Shown here in pieces: positions 1 through 11,325 of a stretch of DNA of 64,000 nt. The stretch comes from Cervus elaphus (taxonomy: Eukaryota; Chordata; Mammalia; Artiodactyla; Cervidae): positions 1,426,001 to 1,490,000 of the forward strand of contig NC_057827.1 of assembly GCF_910594005.1 (NCBI RefSeq). Reading direction: 5' to 3'. The notes under the pieces were generated by a model that saw nothing but the letters and a program-made list of their open reading frames with translations, searched no databases and was not told the origin of the DNA. Position numbers and translations under genes: made by a program. The first letter of the stretch is position 1; each line of letters begins with the position of its first letter.

Positions 1-183
1 GGGGATTCAGACATCCTTTCGTCCTGGGAGATGCAAGACGAGCCTGCATTGAAGTCACTGCAGGGATATCCGGCCTTATTTCGAGTCAGGGCATCGCGGT
101 GTCCATTCCACTTGAGGCCGCAAACTCAAGATCCCTCTCACATACCTAGAGCTGAGAGAAGCCTCCTCTTGAGGTGCTTGTGG
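1..183 (+). repeat. Partial monomer, right end of type D
   Basis: The window opens inside a monomer. CATTGAAG marks D, and the unusual CTCAAGATCC is shared only with the end of the monomer at 6551-7345, which places it in the same duplicated block. Confidence 0.85.
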
Positions 184-391
184 TAAGGTGGTATTCCTCT
201 GGAGACGAATCCAGGGACTAACCTCTCTTTTCGAGTTGATTTTTGGTCCACAGAGTTCTTTCGTGTTGCTACAGTGACTTCAGGATCCCTCTATCCTTGA
301 AACAGTGTTCCTGGGGTTTCTCTGGAGTGCCATCAAGGAAATCAAGGCTCCTTTCATGTGTGATGTGCAAGACGGAATTGCTCTGCACGCA

Positions 392-691
392 GTACAGGGG
401 AATCGGGCCTCATCTCGCGTCGAGTGGGAAGTCTCATGGTTTTTCTCGAGTTGCGGCGGGAACCTGGGGTATATTCTCGAGTTACGACGGGGATGGCCCT
501 TCCACACACGTGTTTGTTCAGCCACGTCAGGACTCCTGCCTAGTTGCGAGGGACAACTCGGGATTCTCCTCGAGGCTTGGCAGGGCAATTGGAACGCCTC
601 TCCAGCTGAGGCGGGAGACCAAGGGTCCCTTTCCACGTGCCACAAGAATCCTGGGACTCCTATCAAGTTTCACGAGGAGTCAGGCATCGTC
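392..691 (+). repeat. 31-bp subrepeats inside one monomer (representative)
   Basis: This is the clearest in-phase stretch of the internal repeat. Nine consecutive 31-bp units start at 413, 444, 475, 506, 537, 568, 599, 630 and 661; several begin T/C-CTCGAG or a variant (444, 475, 568). A 21-bp remnant at 392-412 aligns with the inner part of the unit. The whole monomer can be cut into 25 units of 31 bp plus 21 bp. Phase shifts elsewhere mean the net 10-bp deficit cannot be placed at a single site. The same subdivision applies to all monomers. Confidence 0.8.
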
Positions 692-782
692 TCCTTTGGA
701 GGCACTGATCTCCGCGTACCTCTGGAGTTTTCAAAGGATGTGAGGCCTGCGGTCGCGATGAGGTGGGGACCTAGGTGTTTCT

Positions 783-797
783 CTGTGGTCTCCACAG
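783..797. other. Short perfect dyad repeated once per monomer (representative)
   Basis: CTGTGG-TCT-CCACAG: six-base arms around a three-base loop, present in most A, B and C monomers. D monomers read CTGTG-CTTTC-CACAG (five-base arms), and the TTCCCC subtype breaks it. No function is shown; it could be chance within the 31-bp lattice. Confidence 0.5.
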
Positions 798-979
798 GGG
801 ATTCAGACATCCTTTCTTCTTGGGAGATGCAAGACGAGCCTGCATTCAAGTCACTGCAGGGATATCCGGCCTTATTTCGAGTCAGGGCATCGCGGTGTCC
901 ATTCCACTTGAGGCCGCAAACTCAGGATCCCTCTCACATACCTAGAGCTGAGAGAAGCCTACTCTTGAGGTGCTTGTGG

Positions 980-1775
980 TAAGGTGGTATTCCTCAGGAG
1001 TCGAAGCCAGGGACTAACCTCTCATCTCGTGTTGATTCTTGGTCCACGGAGCTCTTTCGTGTTGCTACAGTGACCTCAGGATCCCTCTAGCCTTGAAACA
1101 GTGTTCTTGGGGTTTCTCTGGAGTGCCATCAAGGAAATCAAGGCTCCTTTCATGTGTGATGAGCAACACGGAATTGCTCTGCACGCAGTGCAGGGGAATC
1201 GGGCCTCATCTCGCGGCGAGGGGGAAGTCTCATGGTTTTTCTCGAGTTGCGGCGGGAACCTGGGGTATATTCTCGAGTTACGACGGGGATGGCCCTTCCA
1301 CACACGTGTGTGTTCAGCCATGTCAGGACTCCTGCCTAGTTGCGAGGGACAACTCGGGATTCTCCTCGAGGCTTTGCAGGGCAATTGGGACGCCTCTCCA
1401 GCTGAGACGGGAGACCAAGGGTCCCTTTCCACGTGCCACAGGAATCCTGGGTCTCCTATCAAGTTTCACGAGGAGTCAGGCATCCTCTCCTTTGGAGGCA
1501 CTGATCTCCGCATACCTCTGGAGTTTTCAAAGGATTTGAGGCCTCCTGTCGCGATGAGGTGGGGAACTAGGTCTTTCTCTGTGGTCTCCACAGCGGATTC
1601 AGACACCCTTTCGTCTTGGGAGATGCAAGATGAGCTTGCATTCCAGTCACTGCAGGGATATCCGGCCTTATTTCGAGTCAGGGCATCGCGGTGTCCATTC
1701 CACTTGAGGCCGCAACCTCAGGATCCCTCTCACATACCTAGAGCTGAGAGAAGCCTCCTCTTGAGGTGCTTGTGG
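980..1775 (+). repeat. Monomer 2, type B
   Basis: B throughout (CTGAGACGG, GGGTCTCC, GATTTGAGG, GACACCC, CATTCCAG). Carries GGCATCCTCTCC, shared with monomer 11. Own variants are GATGAGCAAC, CACAGCGGATT and GCAACCTCAGG. Confidence 0.9.
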
Positions 1776-2571
1776 TAAGGTGGTATTCCTCTGGAGTCGA
1801 AGCCAGGGACTAACCTCTCATCTCGAGTTGATTTTTGGTCCACGGAGCTCTTTCCTGTTGCTACAGTGACCTCAGGATCCCTCTAGCCTTGAAACAGTGT
1901 TCTTGGGGTTTCTCTGGAGTGCCATCAAGGAAATCAAGGCTCCTTTCATGTGTGATGTGCAACACAGAATTGCTCTGCACGCAGTGCAGGGGAATCGGGC
2001 CTCATCTCGCGACGAGGGGGAAGTCTCATGGTTTTTCTCGAGTTGCAGCGGGAACCTGGGGTATATTCTCGAGTTACGACGGGGATGGCCCTTCCACACA
2101 CGTGTTTGTTCAGCCACGTCAGGACTCTTGCCTAGTTGCGAGACACAACTCGGGATTCTCCTCTAGGCTTGGCAAGGCACTTGGGACGCCTCTCCAGCTG
2201 AGGCGGGAGACCAAGGGTCCCTTTCCACGTGCTACAGGAATCCTGGGACTCCTATCAAGTTTCACGAGGAGTCAGGCATCGTCTCCTTTGGAGGCACTGA
2301 TCTCCGCGTACCTCTGGAGTTTTCAAAGGATGTGAGGCCTCCGGTCGCGATGAGGTGGGGAACTAGGTCTTTCTCTGTGGTCTCCACAGGGGATTCAGAC
2401 ATCCTTTCATCTTGGGAGATGCAAGACGAGCCTGCATTCCAGTCACTGCAGGGATATCCAGCCTTATTTCGCGTCAGGGCATCGCGGTGTCCATTCCACT
2501 TGAGGCCGCTAACTCAGGGTCCATCTCACATACCTAGAGCTGAGAGAAGCCTCCTCTTGAGGTGCTTGTGG
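1776..2571 (+). repeat. Monomer 3, type C
   Basis: C body with CTCCTCTAGGC at 2160-2170 and GGCACTTGGG, and GCTAACTCAGGGTCCATC near the end. The same private set is found in monomer 12. The right part has B-like CATTCCAG. Confidence 0.88.
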
Positions 2572-3367
2572 TAAGGTGGTATTCCTCTGGAGACGAATCC
2601 AGGGACTAACCTCTCTTTTCGAGTTGATTTTTGGTCCACAGAGTTCTTTCGTGTTGCTACAGTGACCTCAGGATCCCTCTATCCTTGAAACAGTGTTCTT
2701 GGTGTTTCTCTGGAGTGCCATCAAGGAAATCAAGGCTCCTTTCATGTGTGATGTGCAACACGGAATTGCTCTGCACGCAGTGCAGGGGAATCGGGCCTCA
2801 TCTCGCGGCGAGGGGGAAGTTTCATGGTTTTTCTCGAGTTGCGGTGGGAACCTGGGGTATATTCTCGAGTTACGACAGGGATGGCCCTTCCACCCACGTG
2901 TGTGTTCAGCCATGTCAGGACTCCTGACTAGTTGGGAGGGACAACTCGGGATTCTCCTCGAGGCTTTGCAGGGCAATTGGGATGCCTTTCCAGCTGAGAC
3001 GGGAGACCAAGGGTCCCTTTCCACGTGCCACAGGAATCCTGGGACTCCTATCAAGATTCACGAGGAGTCAGGCATCGTCTCCTTTGGAGGCACTGATCTC
3101 CGCGTACCTCTGGAGTTTTCAAAGGATGTGAGGCCTCCGGTCGCGATGAGGTGGGGAACTAGGTCTTTCTCTGTGGTCTCCACAGGGGATTCAGACATCC
3201 TTTCTTCTTGGGAGATGCAAGACGAGCCTGCATTCCAGTCACTGCAGGGATATCCGGCCTTATTTCGAGTCAGGGCATCGCGGTGTCCATTCCACTTGAG
3301 GCCACAAATTCAGGATCCCTCTCACATACCTAGAGCTGAGAGAAGCCTCCTCTTGAGGTGCTTGTGG
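2572..3367 (+). repeat. Monomer 4, chimera A linker / B body / A end
   Basis: A linker (GAGACGAATCC) leads into a B body (GGCTTTGCAGG, CTGAGACGG), then an A-like end (CAGGATCC). Private CTGACTAGTTGGGAGG and ACAAATTCAGG recur in monomer 13. Confidence 0.85.
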
Positions 3368-4163
3368 TAAGGTGGTATTCCTCAGGAGTCGAAGCCAGGG
3401 ACTAACCTCTCATCTCGTGTTGATTCTTGGTCCACGGAGCTCTTTCGTGTTGCTACAGTGACCTCAGGATCCCTCTAGCCTTGAAACAGTGTTCTTGGGG
3501 TTTCTCTGGAGTGCCATCAAGGAAATCAAGGCTCCTTTCATGTGTGATGTGCAACACGGAATTGCTCTGCACGCAGTGCAGGGGAATCGGGCCTCATCTA
3601 GCGGCGATGGGGAAGTCTCATGGTTTTTCTCGAGTTGCGGCGGGAACCTAGGCTATATTCTCGAGTTACGACGGGGATGGCCCTTCCACACACGTGTTTG
3701 TTCAGCCACGTCAGGACTCTTGCCTAGTTGCGAGACACAACTCGGGATTCTCCTCGAGGCTTGGCAAGGCAATTGGGACGCCTCTCCAGCTGAGGCGGGA
3801 GACCAAGGGTCCCTTTCCATGTGCCACAGGAATCCAGGGACTCCTATCAAGTTTCACGAGGAGTCAGGCATCGTCTCCTTTGGAGGCACTGATCTCCGCG
3901 TACCTCTGGAGTTTTCAAAGGATGTGAGGCCTCCGGTCGCGATGAGGTGGGGAACTAGGTCTTTCTCTGTGGTCTCCACAGGGGATTCAGACATCCTTTC
4001 ATCTTGGGAGATGCAAGACGAGCCTGCATTCAAGTCACTGCAGGGATATCCAGCCTTATTTCGCGTCAGGGCATCGCGGTGTCCATTCCACTTGAGGCCG
4101 CAAACTCAGGGTCCCTCTCACATACCTAGAGCTGAGAGAAGCCTCCTCTTGAGGTGCTTGTGG
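3368..4163 (+). repeat. Monomer 5, chimera B linker / C body
   Basis: B linker (TTGATTCTTGG) followed by a C body (GCGAGACACAAC, TTGGCAAGG, TTTCGCGTC). Private CATCTAGCGGCGATGG. Has no counterpart in the second copy of the 7-kb duplication. Confidence 0.87.
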
Positions 4164-4958
4164 TAAGGTGGTATTCCTCTGGAGTCGAAGCCAGGGACTA
4201 ACATCTCATCTCGAGTTGATTTTTGGCCCACGGAGCTCTTTCGTGTTGCTACAGTGACCTCAGGATCCCTCTAGCCTTGAAACAGTGTTCTTGGGGTTTC
4301 TCTGGAGTGCCATCATGGAAATCAAGGCTCCTTTCATGTGTGATGTGCAACACGGAATTGCTCTGCACGCAGTGCAGGGAATCGGGCCTCATCTCGCATC
4401 GAGGTGGAAGTCTCATGGTTTTTCTCGAGTTGCGGCGGGAACCTGGGGTATATTCTCGAGTTACGACGGGGATGGCCCTTCCACACACGTGTTTGTTCAG
4501 CCACGTCAGGACTCCTGCCTAGTTGCGAGGCACAACTCGGGATTCTCCTCGAGGCTTGGCAGGGCAATTGGAACGCCTCTCCAGCTGAGGCGGGAGACCA
4601 AGGGTCCCTTTCCACGTGGCACAAGAATTCTGGGACTCCTATCAAGTTTCACGAGGAGTCAGGCACCGTCTCCTTTGGAGGCACTGATCTCCGCGTACCT
4701 CTGGAGTTTTCAAAGGATGTGAGGCCTGCGGTCGCGATGAGGTGGGGAACTAGGTGTTTCTCTGTGGTCTCCACAGGGGATTCAGACATCCTTTCTTCTT
4801 GGGAGATGCAAGACGAGCCTGCATTCAAGTCACTGCAGGGATATCCGGCGTTATTTCGAGTCAGGGCATCGCGGTGTCCATTCCACTTGAGGCCGCAAAC
4901 TCAGGATCCCTCTCACATACCTAGAGCTGAGAGAAGCCTCCTCTTGAGGTGCTTGTGG
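4164..4958 (+). repeat. Monomer 6, chimera D linker / A body
   Basis: D linker (TTTGGCCCACGG), then CATCGAGGTGG and an A right half (TTGGAACG, CTAGGTGTTT). One G is missing near 4378, giving 795 bp. Also absent from the second copy of the 7-kb duplication. Confidence 0.86.
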
Positions 4959-5754
4959 TAAGGTGGTATTCCTCAGGAGTCGAAGCCAGGGACTAACCTC
5001 TCATCTCGTGTTGATTCTTGGTCCACGGAACTCTTTCGTGTTGCTACAGTGACCTCAGGATCCCTCTATCCTTGAAACAGTGTTCTTGGGGTTTCTCTGG
5101 AGTGCCATCAAGGAAATCAAGGCTCCTTTCATGTGTGATGTGCAACACGGAATTGCTCTGCACGCAGTGCAGGGGAATCGGGCCTCATCTCGCGGCGAGG
5201 GGGAAGTCTCATGGTTTTTCTGGAGTTGCGGCGGGAACCTGGGGTATATTCTCGCGTTACGACGGGGATGGCCCTTCCACCCACGTGTTTCTTCAGCGAC
5301 GTCAGGACTCCTGCCTAGTTGCGAGGGACAACTCTGGATTCTCCTCGAGGCTTTGCAGGGCAATTGGGATGCCTCTCCAGCTGAGACGGGAGACCAAGTG
5401 TCCCTTTCCACGTGCCACAGGAATCTTGGGTCTCCTATCAAGTTTCACGAGGAGTCAGGCATCGTCTCCTTTGGAGGCACTGATCTCCGCATACCTCTGG
5501 AGTTTTCAAAGGATGTGAGGCCTCCTGTCGCGATGGGGTGGGGAACTAGGTCTTTCTCTGTGGTCTCCACAGGGGATTCAGACACCCTTTCTTCTTGGGA
5601 GATGCAAGACGAGCCTGCATTCCAGTCACTGCAGGGATATCCGGCCTTATTTCGAGTCAGGGCATCGCGGTGTCCATTCCACTTGAGGCCACAAACTCAG
5701 GGTCCCTCTCACATACCTAGAGCTGAGAGAAGTCTCCTCTTGAGGTGCTTGTGG
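4959..5754 (+). repeat. Monomer 7, type B with D-like middle
   Basis: B linker (with GGAACTC), a D-like middle (CTTCAGCGACGTC, ACAACTCTGG), then B (CTGAGACGG, GACACCC, CATTCCAG). Private TTCTGGAGTTGCGG and CTCGCGTTACG are shared with monomer 14. Confidence 0.86.
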
Positions 5755-6550
5755 TAAGGTGGTATTCCTCTGGAGTCGAAGCCAGGGACTAACCTCTCAT
5801 CTCGAGTTGATTTTTGGTCCACGGAGCTCTTTCGTGTTGCTACAGTGACCTCAGGATCCCTCTAGCCTTGAAACAGTGTTCTTGGGGTTTCTCTGGAGTG
5901 CCATGAAGGAAATCAAGGCTCCTTTCATGTGTGATGTGCAACACAGAATTGCTCTGCACGCAGTGCAGGGGAATCGGGCCTCATCTCGCGGCGAGGGGGA
6001 AGTCTCATGGTTTTTCTCGAGTTGCGGCGGGAACCTGGGGTATATTCTCGAGTTACGACGGGGATGGCCCTTCCACACACGTGTTTGTTCAGCCACGTCA
6101 GGACTCTTGCCTAGTTGCGAGACACAACTCGGGATTCTCCTCGAGGCTTGGCAAGGCAATTGGGACGCCTCTCCAGCTGAGGGGGGAGACCAAGGGTCCC
6201 TTTCCACGTGCCACAGGAATCCTGGGACTCCTATCAAGTTTCACGAGGAGTCAGGCATCGTCTCCTTTGGAGGCACTGATCTCCGCGTACCTCTGGAATT
6301 TTCAAAGGATGTGAGGCCTCCGGTCGCGATGAGGTGGGGAACTAGGTCTTTCTCTGTGGTATCCACAGGGGATTCAGACATCCTTTCATCTTGGGAGATG
6401 CAAGACGAGCCTGCATTCAAGTCACTGCAGGGATATCCAGCCTTATTTCGCGTCAGGGCATCGCGGTGTCCATTCCACTTGAGGCCGCAAACTCAGGGTC
6501 CCTCTCACATACCTAGAGCTGAGAGAATCCTCCTCTTGAGGTGCTTGTGG
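5068..6550 (+). repeat. Same duplication after the offset change, first copy (5571 bp)
   Basis: Monomers 7-8 match monomers 14-15 with TTCTGGAGTTGCGG, CTCGCGTTACG and GAGGGGGGAGACC. The right limit is approximate. Confidence 0.84.
5755..6550 (+). repeat. Monomer 8, type C
   Basis: C with CCATGAAGG and GAGGGGGGAGACC, both shared with monomer 15 at offset 5571. Own variants are GTGGTATCCAC and GAGAATCCTCC. Confidence 0.88.
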
Positions 6551-7345
6551 TAAGGTGGTATGCCTCTGGAGTCGAAGCCAGGGACTAACCTCTCATCTCG
6601 AGTTGATTTTTGGCCCACGGAGCTCTTTCGTGTTGCTACAGTGACCTCAGGATCCCTCTAGCCTTGAAACAGTGTTTTTGGGGTTTCTCTGGAGTGCCAT
6701 CAAGGAAATCAAGGCTCCTTTCATGTGTGATGTGCAACACGGAATTGCTCTGCACGCAGTGCAGGGGAATCGGGCCTCATCTCGCGGCGAGGGGGAAGTC
6801 TCATGGTTTTTCTCGAGTTGCGGCGGGAACCTGGGGTATATTCCGAGTTACGACGGGGATGGCCCTTCCATCCACGTGTTTCTTCAGCGACGTCAGGACT
6901 CCTGCCTAGTTGCGAGGGACAACTCGGGATTCTCCTCGAGGCTTGGCAGGGCAATTGGAACGCCTCTCCTGCTGAGGCGGGAGACCAAGTGTCCCTTTCC
7001 AAGTGCCACAGGAATCCTGGGACTCCTATCAAGTTGCACGAGGAGTCAGGCATCGTCTCCTTTGGAGGCACTGATCTCCGCGTACCTCTGGAGTTTTCAA
7101 AGGATGTGAGGCTATCGGTCGCGTTGAGGAGGGGCACTAAGGCTTTCTCTGTGCTTTCCACAGGGGATTCAGACATCCTTTCGTCCTGGGAGATGCAAGA
7201 CGAGCCTGCATTGAAGTCACTGCAGGGATATCCGGCCTTATTTCGAGTCAGGGCATCGCGGTGTCCATTCCACTTGAGGCCGCAAACTCAAGATCCCTCT
7301 CACATACCTAGAGCTGAGAGAAGCCTCCTCTTGAGGTGCTTGTGG
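6551..7345 (+). repeat. Monomer 9, type D
   Basis: D body with one T missing in the TATATTCCGAGTTACG stretch near 6844 (795 bp). Divergent GCGTTGAGGAGGGGCACTAA. Ends with CTCAAGATCC, as at position 1. Confidence 0.87.
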
Positions 7346-8141
7346 TAAGGTGGTATTCCTCTGGAGACGAATCCAGGGACTAACCTCTCTTTTCGAGTTG
7401 ATTTTTGGTCCACAGAGTTCTTTCGTGTTGCTACAGTGACCTCAGGATCCCTCTATCCTTGAAACAGTGTTCCTGGGGTTTCTCTGGAGTGCCATCAAGG
7501 AAATCAAGGCTCCTTTCATGTGTGATGTGCAAGACGGAATTGCTCTGCACGCAGTACAGGGGAATCGGGCCTCATCTCGCGTCGAGTGGGAAGTCTCATG
7601 GTTTTTCTCGAGTTGCGGCGGGAACCTGGGGTATATTCTCGAGTTACGACGGGGATGGCCCTTCCACACACGTGTTTGTTCAGCCACGTCAGGACTCCTG
7701 CCTAGTTGCGAGGGACAACTCGGGATTCTCCTCGAGGCTTGGCAGGGCAATTGGAACGCCTCTCCAGCTGAGGCGGGAGACCAAGGATCCCTTTCCACGT
7801 GCCACAATAATCCTGGGACTCCTATCAAGTTTCACGAGGAGTCAGGCATCGTCTCCTTTGGAGGCACTGATCTCCGCGTACCTCTGGAGTTTTCAAAGGA
7901 TGTGAGGCCTGCGGTCGCGATGAGGTGGGGACCTAGGTGTTTCTCTGTGGTCTCCACAGGGGATTCAGACATCCTTTCTACTTGGGAGATGCAAGACGAG
8001 CCTGCATTCAAGTCACTGCAGGGATATCCGGCCTTATTTCGAGTCAGGGCATCGCGGTGTCCATTCCACTTGAGGCCGCAAACTCAGGATCCCTCTCACA
8101 TACCTAGAGCTGAGAGAAGCCTCCTCTTGAGGTGCTTGTGG
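7346..8141 (+). repeat. Monomer 10, type A (copy of monomer 1)
   Basis: Shares GTCGAGTGG and GCCTGCGGTCGCG with monomer 1. It differs at about five sites, including CAAGGATCCC, CACAATAATCC and TTTCTACTTGG. Confidence 0.9.
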
Positions 8142-8937
8142 TAAGGTGGTATTCCTCAGGAGTCGAAGCCAGGGACTAACCTCTCATCTCGTGTTGATTC
8201 TTGGTCCACGGAGCTCTTTCGTGTTGCTACAGTGACCTCAGGATCCCTCTAGCCTTGAAACAGTGTTCTTGGGGTTTCTCTGGAGTGCCATCAAGGAAAT
8301 CAAGGCTCCTTTCATGTGTGATGTGCAACACGGAATTGCTCTGCACGCAGTGCAGGGGAATCGGGCCTCATCTCGCGGCGAGGGGGAAGTCTCATGGTTT
8401 TTCTCGAGTTGCGGCGGGAACCTGGGGTATATTCTCGAGTTACGACGGGGATGGCCCTTCCACCCACGTGTGTGTTCAGCCATGTCAGGACTCCTGCCTA
8501 GTTGCGAGGGACAACTCGGGATTCTCCTCGAGGCTTTGCAGGGCAATTGGGACGCCTCTCCAGCTGAGACGGGAGACCAAGGGTCCCTTTCCACGTGCCA
8601 CAGGAATCCTGGGTCTCCTATCAAGTTTCACGAGGAGTCAGGCATCCTCTCCTTTGGAGGCACTGATCTCCGCATACCTCTGGAGTTTTCAAAGGATTTG
8701 AGGCCTCCGGTCGCGATGAGGTGGGGAACTAGGTCTTTCTCTGTGGTCTCCACAGGGGATTCAGACACCCTTTCGTCTTGGGAGATGCAAGATGAGCCTG
8801 CATTCCAGTCACTGCAGGGATATCCGGCCTTATTTCGAGTCAGGGCATCGCGGTGTCCATTCCACTTGAGGCCGCAAACTCAGGGTCCCTCTCACATACC
8901 TAGAGCTGAGAGAAGCCTCCTCTTGAGGTGCTTGTGG
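8142..8937 (+). repeat. Monomer 11, type B (copy of monomer 2)
   Basis: B, with GGCATCCTCTCC shared with monomer 2. It has ACCCACGTGTG where monomer 2 has ACACACGTGTG. Confidence 0.9.
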
Positions 8938-9733
8938 TAAGGTGGTATTCCTCTGGAGTCGAAGCCAGGGACTAACCTCTCATCTCGAGTTGATTTTTGG
9001 TCCACGGAGCTCTTTCCTGTTGCTACAGTGACCTCAGGATCCCTCTAGCCTTGAAACAGTGTTCTTGGGGTTTCTCTGGAGTGCCATGAAGGAAATCAAG
9101 GCTCCTTTCATGTGTGATGTGCAACACAGAATTGCTCTGCACGCAGTGCAGGGGAATCGGGCCTCATCTCGCGACGAGGGGGAAGTCTCATGGTTTTTCT
9201 CGAGTTGCAGCGGGAACCTGGGGTATATTCTCGAGTTACGACGGGGATGGCCCTTCCACACACGTGTTTGTTCAGCCACGTCAGGACTCTTGCCTAGTTG
9301 CGAGACACAACTCGGGATTCTCCTCTAGGCTTGGCAAGGCACTTGGGACGCCTCTCCAGCTGAGGCGGGAGACCAAGGGTCCCTTTCCACGTGCTACAGG
9401 AATCCTGGGACTCCTATCAAGTTTCACGAGGAGTCAGGCATCGTCTCCTTTGGAGGCACTGATCTCCGCGTACCTCTGGAGTTTTCAAAGGATGTGAGGC
9501 CTCCGGTCGCGATGAGGTGGGGAACTAGGTCTTTATCTGTGGTCTCCACAGGGGATTCAGACATCCTTTCATCTTGGGAGATGCAAGACGAGCCTGCATT
9601 CCAGTCACTGCAGGGATATCCAGCCTTATTTCGCGTCAGGGCATCGCGGTGTCCATTCCACTTGAGGCCGCTAACTCAGGGTCCATCTCACATACCTAGA
9701 GCTGAGAGAAGCCTCCTCTTGAGGTGCTTGTGG
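8938..9733 (+). repeat. Monomer 12, type C (copy of monomer 3)
   Basis: Same CTCCTCTAGGC, GGCACTTGGG and GCTAACTCAGGGTCCATC as monomer 3. Differs by CCATGAAGG and TCTTTATCTG. Confidence 0.9.
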
Positions 9734-10529
9734 TAAGGTGGTATTCCTCTGGAGACGAATCCAGGGACTAACCTCTCTTTTCGAGTTGATTTTTGGTCCA
9801 CAGAGTTCTTTCGTGTTGCTACAGTGACCTCAGGATCCCTCTATCCTTGAAACAGTGTTCTTGGGGTTTCTCTGGAGTGCCATCAAGGAAATCAAGGCTC
9901 CTTTCATGTGTGATGTGCAACACGGAATTGCTCTGCACGCAGTGCAGGGGAATCGGGCCTCATCTCGCGGCGAGGGGGAAGTTTCATGGTTTTTCTCGAG
10001 TTGCGGTGGGAACCTGGGGTATATTCTCGAGTTACGACAGGGATGGCCCTTCCACCCACGTGTGTGTTCAGCCATGTCAGGACTCCTGACTAGTTGGGAG
10101 GGACAACTCGGGATTCTCCTCGAGGCTTTGCAGGGCAATTGGGATGCCTTTCCAGCTGAGACGGGAGACCAAGGGTCCCTTTCCACGTGCCACAGGAATC
10201 CTGGGACTCCTATCAAGATTCACGAGGAGTCAGGCATCGTCTCCTTTGGAGGCACTGATCTCCGCGTACCTCTGGAGTTTTCAAAGGATGTGAGGCCTCC
10301 GGTCGCGATGAGGTGGGGAACTAGGTCTTTCTCTGTGGTCTCCACAGGGGATTCAGACATCCTTTCTTCTTGGGAGATGCAAGACGAGCCTGCATTCCAG
10401 TCACTGCAGGGATATCCGGCCTTATTTCGAGTCAGGGCATCGCGGTGTCCATTCCACTTGAGGCCACAAATTCAGGATCCCTCTCACATACCTAGAGCTG
10501 AGAGAAGCCTCCTCTTGAGGTGCTTGTGG
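9734..10529 (+). repeat. Monomer 13, A/B chimera (copy of monomer 4)
   Basis: Repeats the mosaic of monomer 4, including CTGACTAGTTGGGAGG. The anchor reads CTTGGGGTTTC where monomer 4 has CTTGGTGTTTC. Confidence 0.9.
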
Positions 10530-11325
10530 TAAGGTGGTATTCCTCAGGAGTCGAAGCCAGGGACTAACCTCTCATCTCGTGTTGATTCTTGGTCCACGGA
10601 GCTCTTTCGTGTTGCTACAGTGACCTCAGGATCCCTCTAGCCTTGAAACAGTGTTCTTGGGGTTTCTCTGGAGTGCCATCAAGGAAATCAAGGCTCCTTT
10701 CATGTGTGATGTGCAACACGGAATTGCTCTGCACGCAGTGCAGGGGAATCGGGCCTCATCTCGCGGCGAGGGGGAAGTCTCATGGTTTTTCTGGAGTTGC
10801 GGCGGAAACCTGGGGTATATTCTCGCGTTACGACGGGGATGGCCCTTCCACCCACGTGTTTCTTCAGCGACGTCAGGACTCCTGCCTAGTTGCGAGGGAC
10901 AACTCTGGATTCTCCTCGAGGCTTTGCAGGGCAATTGGGATGCCTCTCCAGCTGAGACGGGAGACCAAGTGTCCCTTTCCACGTGCCACAGGAATCTTGG
11001 GTCTCCTATCAAGTTTCACGAGGAGTCAGGCATCGTCTCCTTTGGAGGCACTGATCTCCGCATACCTCTGGAGTTTTCAAAGGATGTGAGGCCTCCGGTC
11101 GCGATGAGGTGGGGAACTAGGTGTTTCTCTGTGGTCTCCACAGGGGATTCAGACACCCTTTCGTCTTGGGAGATGCAAGACGAGCCTGCATTCCAGTCAC
11201 TGCAGGGATATCCGGCCTTATTTCGAGTCAGGGCATCGCGGTGTCCATTCCACTTGAGGCCACAAACTCAGGGTCCCTCTCACATACCTAGAGCTGAGAG
11301 AAGCCTCCTCTTGAGGTGCTTGTGG
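10530..11325 (+). repeat. Monomer 14, type B, recombinant junction
   Basis: The left edge matches monomer 5 (GGAGCTC, CTCTAGCC) and the remainder matches monomer 7 (TTCTGGAGTTGCGG, CTCGCGTTACG). The switch lies between about 10640 and 10761. Confidence 0.87.

Larger units (their letters stand above)
184..979 (+). repeat. Monomer 1, type A
   Basis: Full A linker and body, with private marks GTCGAGTGG, GCCTGCGGTCGCG and GGGACCTAGG. These recur in monomer 10 at offset 7162. Confidence 0.9.
1..3599 (+). repeat. Large duplication, first copy (offset 7162 bp)
   Basis: Monomers 1-4 and the start of 5 match monomers 10-13 and the start of 14, sharing private variants (GTCGAGTGG, CTCCTCTAGGC, CTGACTAGTTGGGAGG). 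The copy begins upstream of the window. Confidence 0.88.
7163..10761 (+). repeat. Large duplication, second copy (offset 7162 bp)
   Basis: Counterpart of 1-3599, starting at the equivalent GGGGATTCAG. The match with monomer 5 ends where that monomer acquires CATCTAGCGGCGATGG. Confidence 0.88.

Noticed and set aside
280..666. 128-residue minus-strand open frame repeated in most monomers
   Set aside because: Complementary shadow of the same repeat, with no recognisable domain and no start context.
392..691. CRISPR-like regularly spaced short repeats
   Set aside because: The 31-bp units abut with no unique spacers, are degenerate, and lie in a eukaryote-type satellite.
785..806. Splice acceptor-like TCTCCACAGGGG
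   Set aside because: It recurs in every A, B and C monomer with no matching exon or donor structure. No sign of a gene.
305..982. 225-residue open frame starting at GTG, repeated in most monomers
   Set aside because: It repeats with the satellite, is broken by stops or frameshifts in monomers 3, 6, 9, 12, 17, 66, 69, 70 and others, has no recognisable domain, and overlaps other open frames in both strands. A by-product of a repeat poor in stops.
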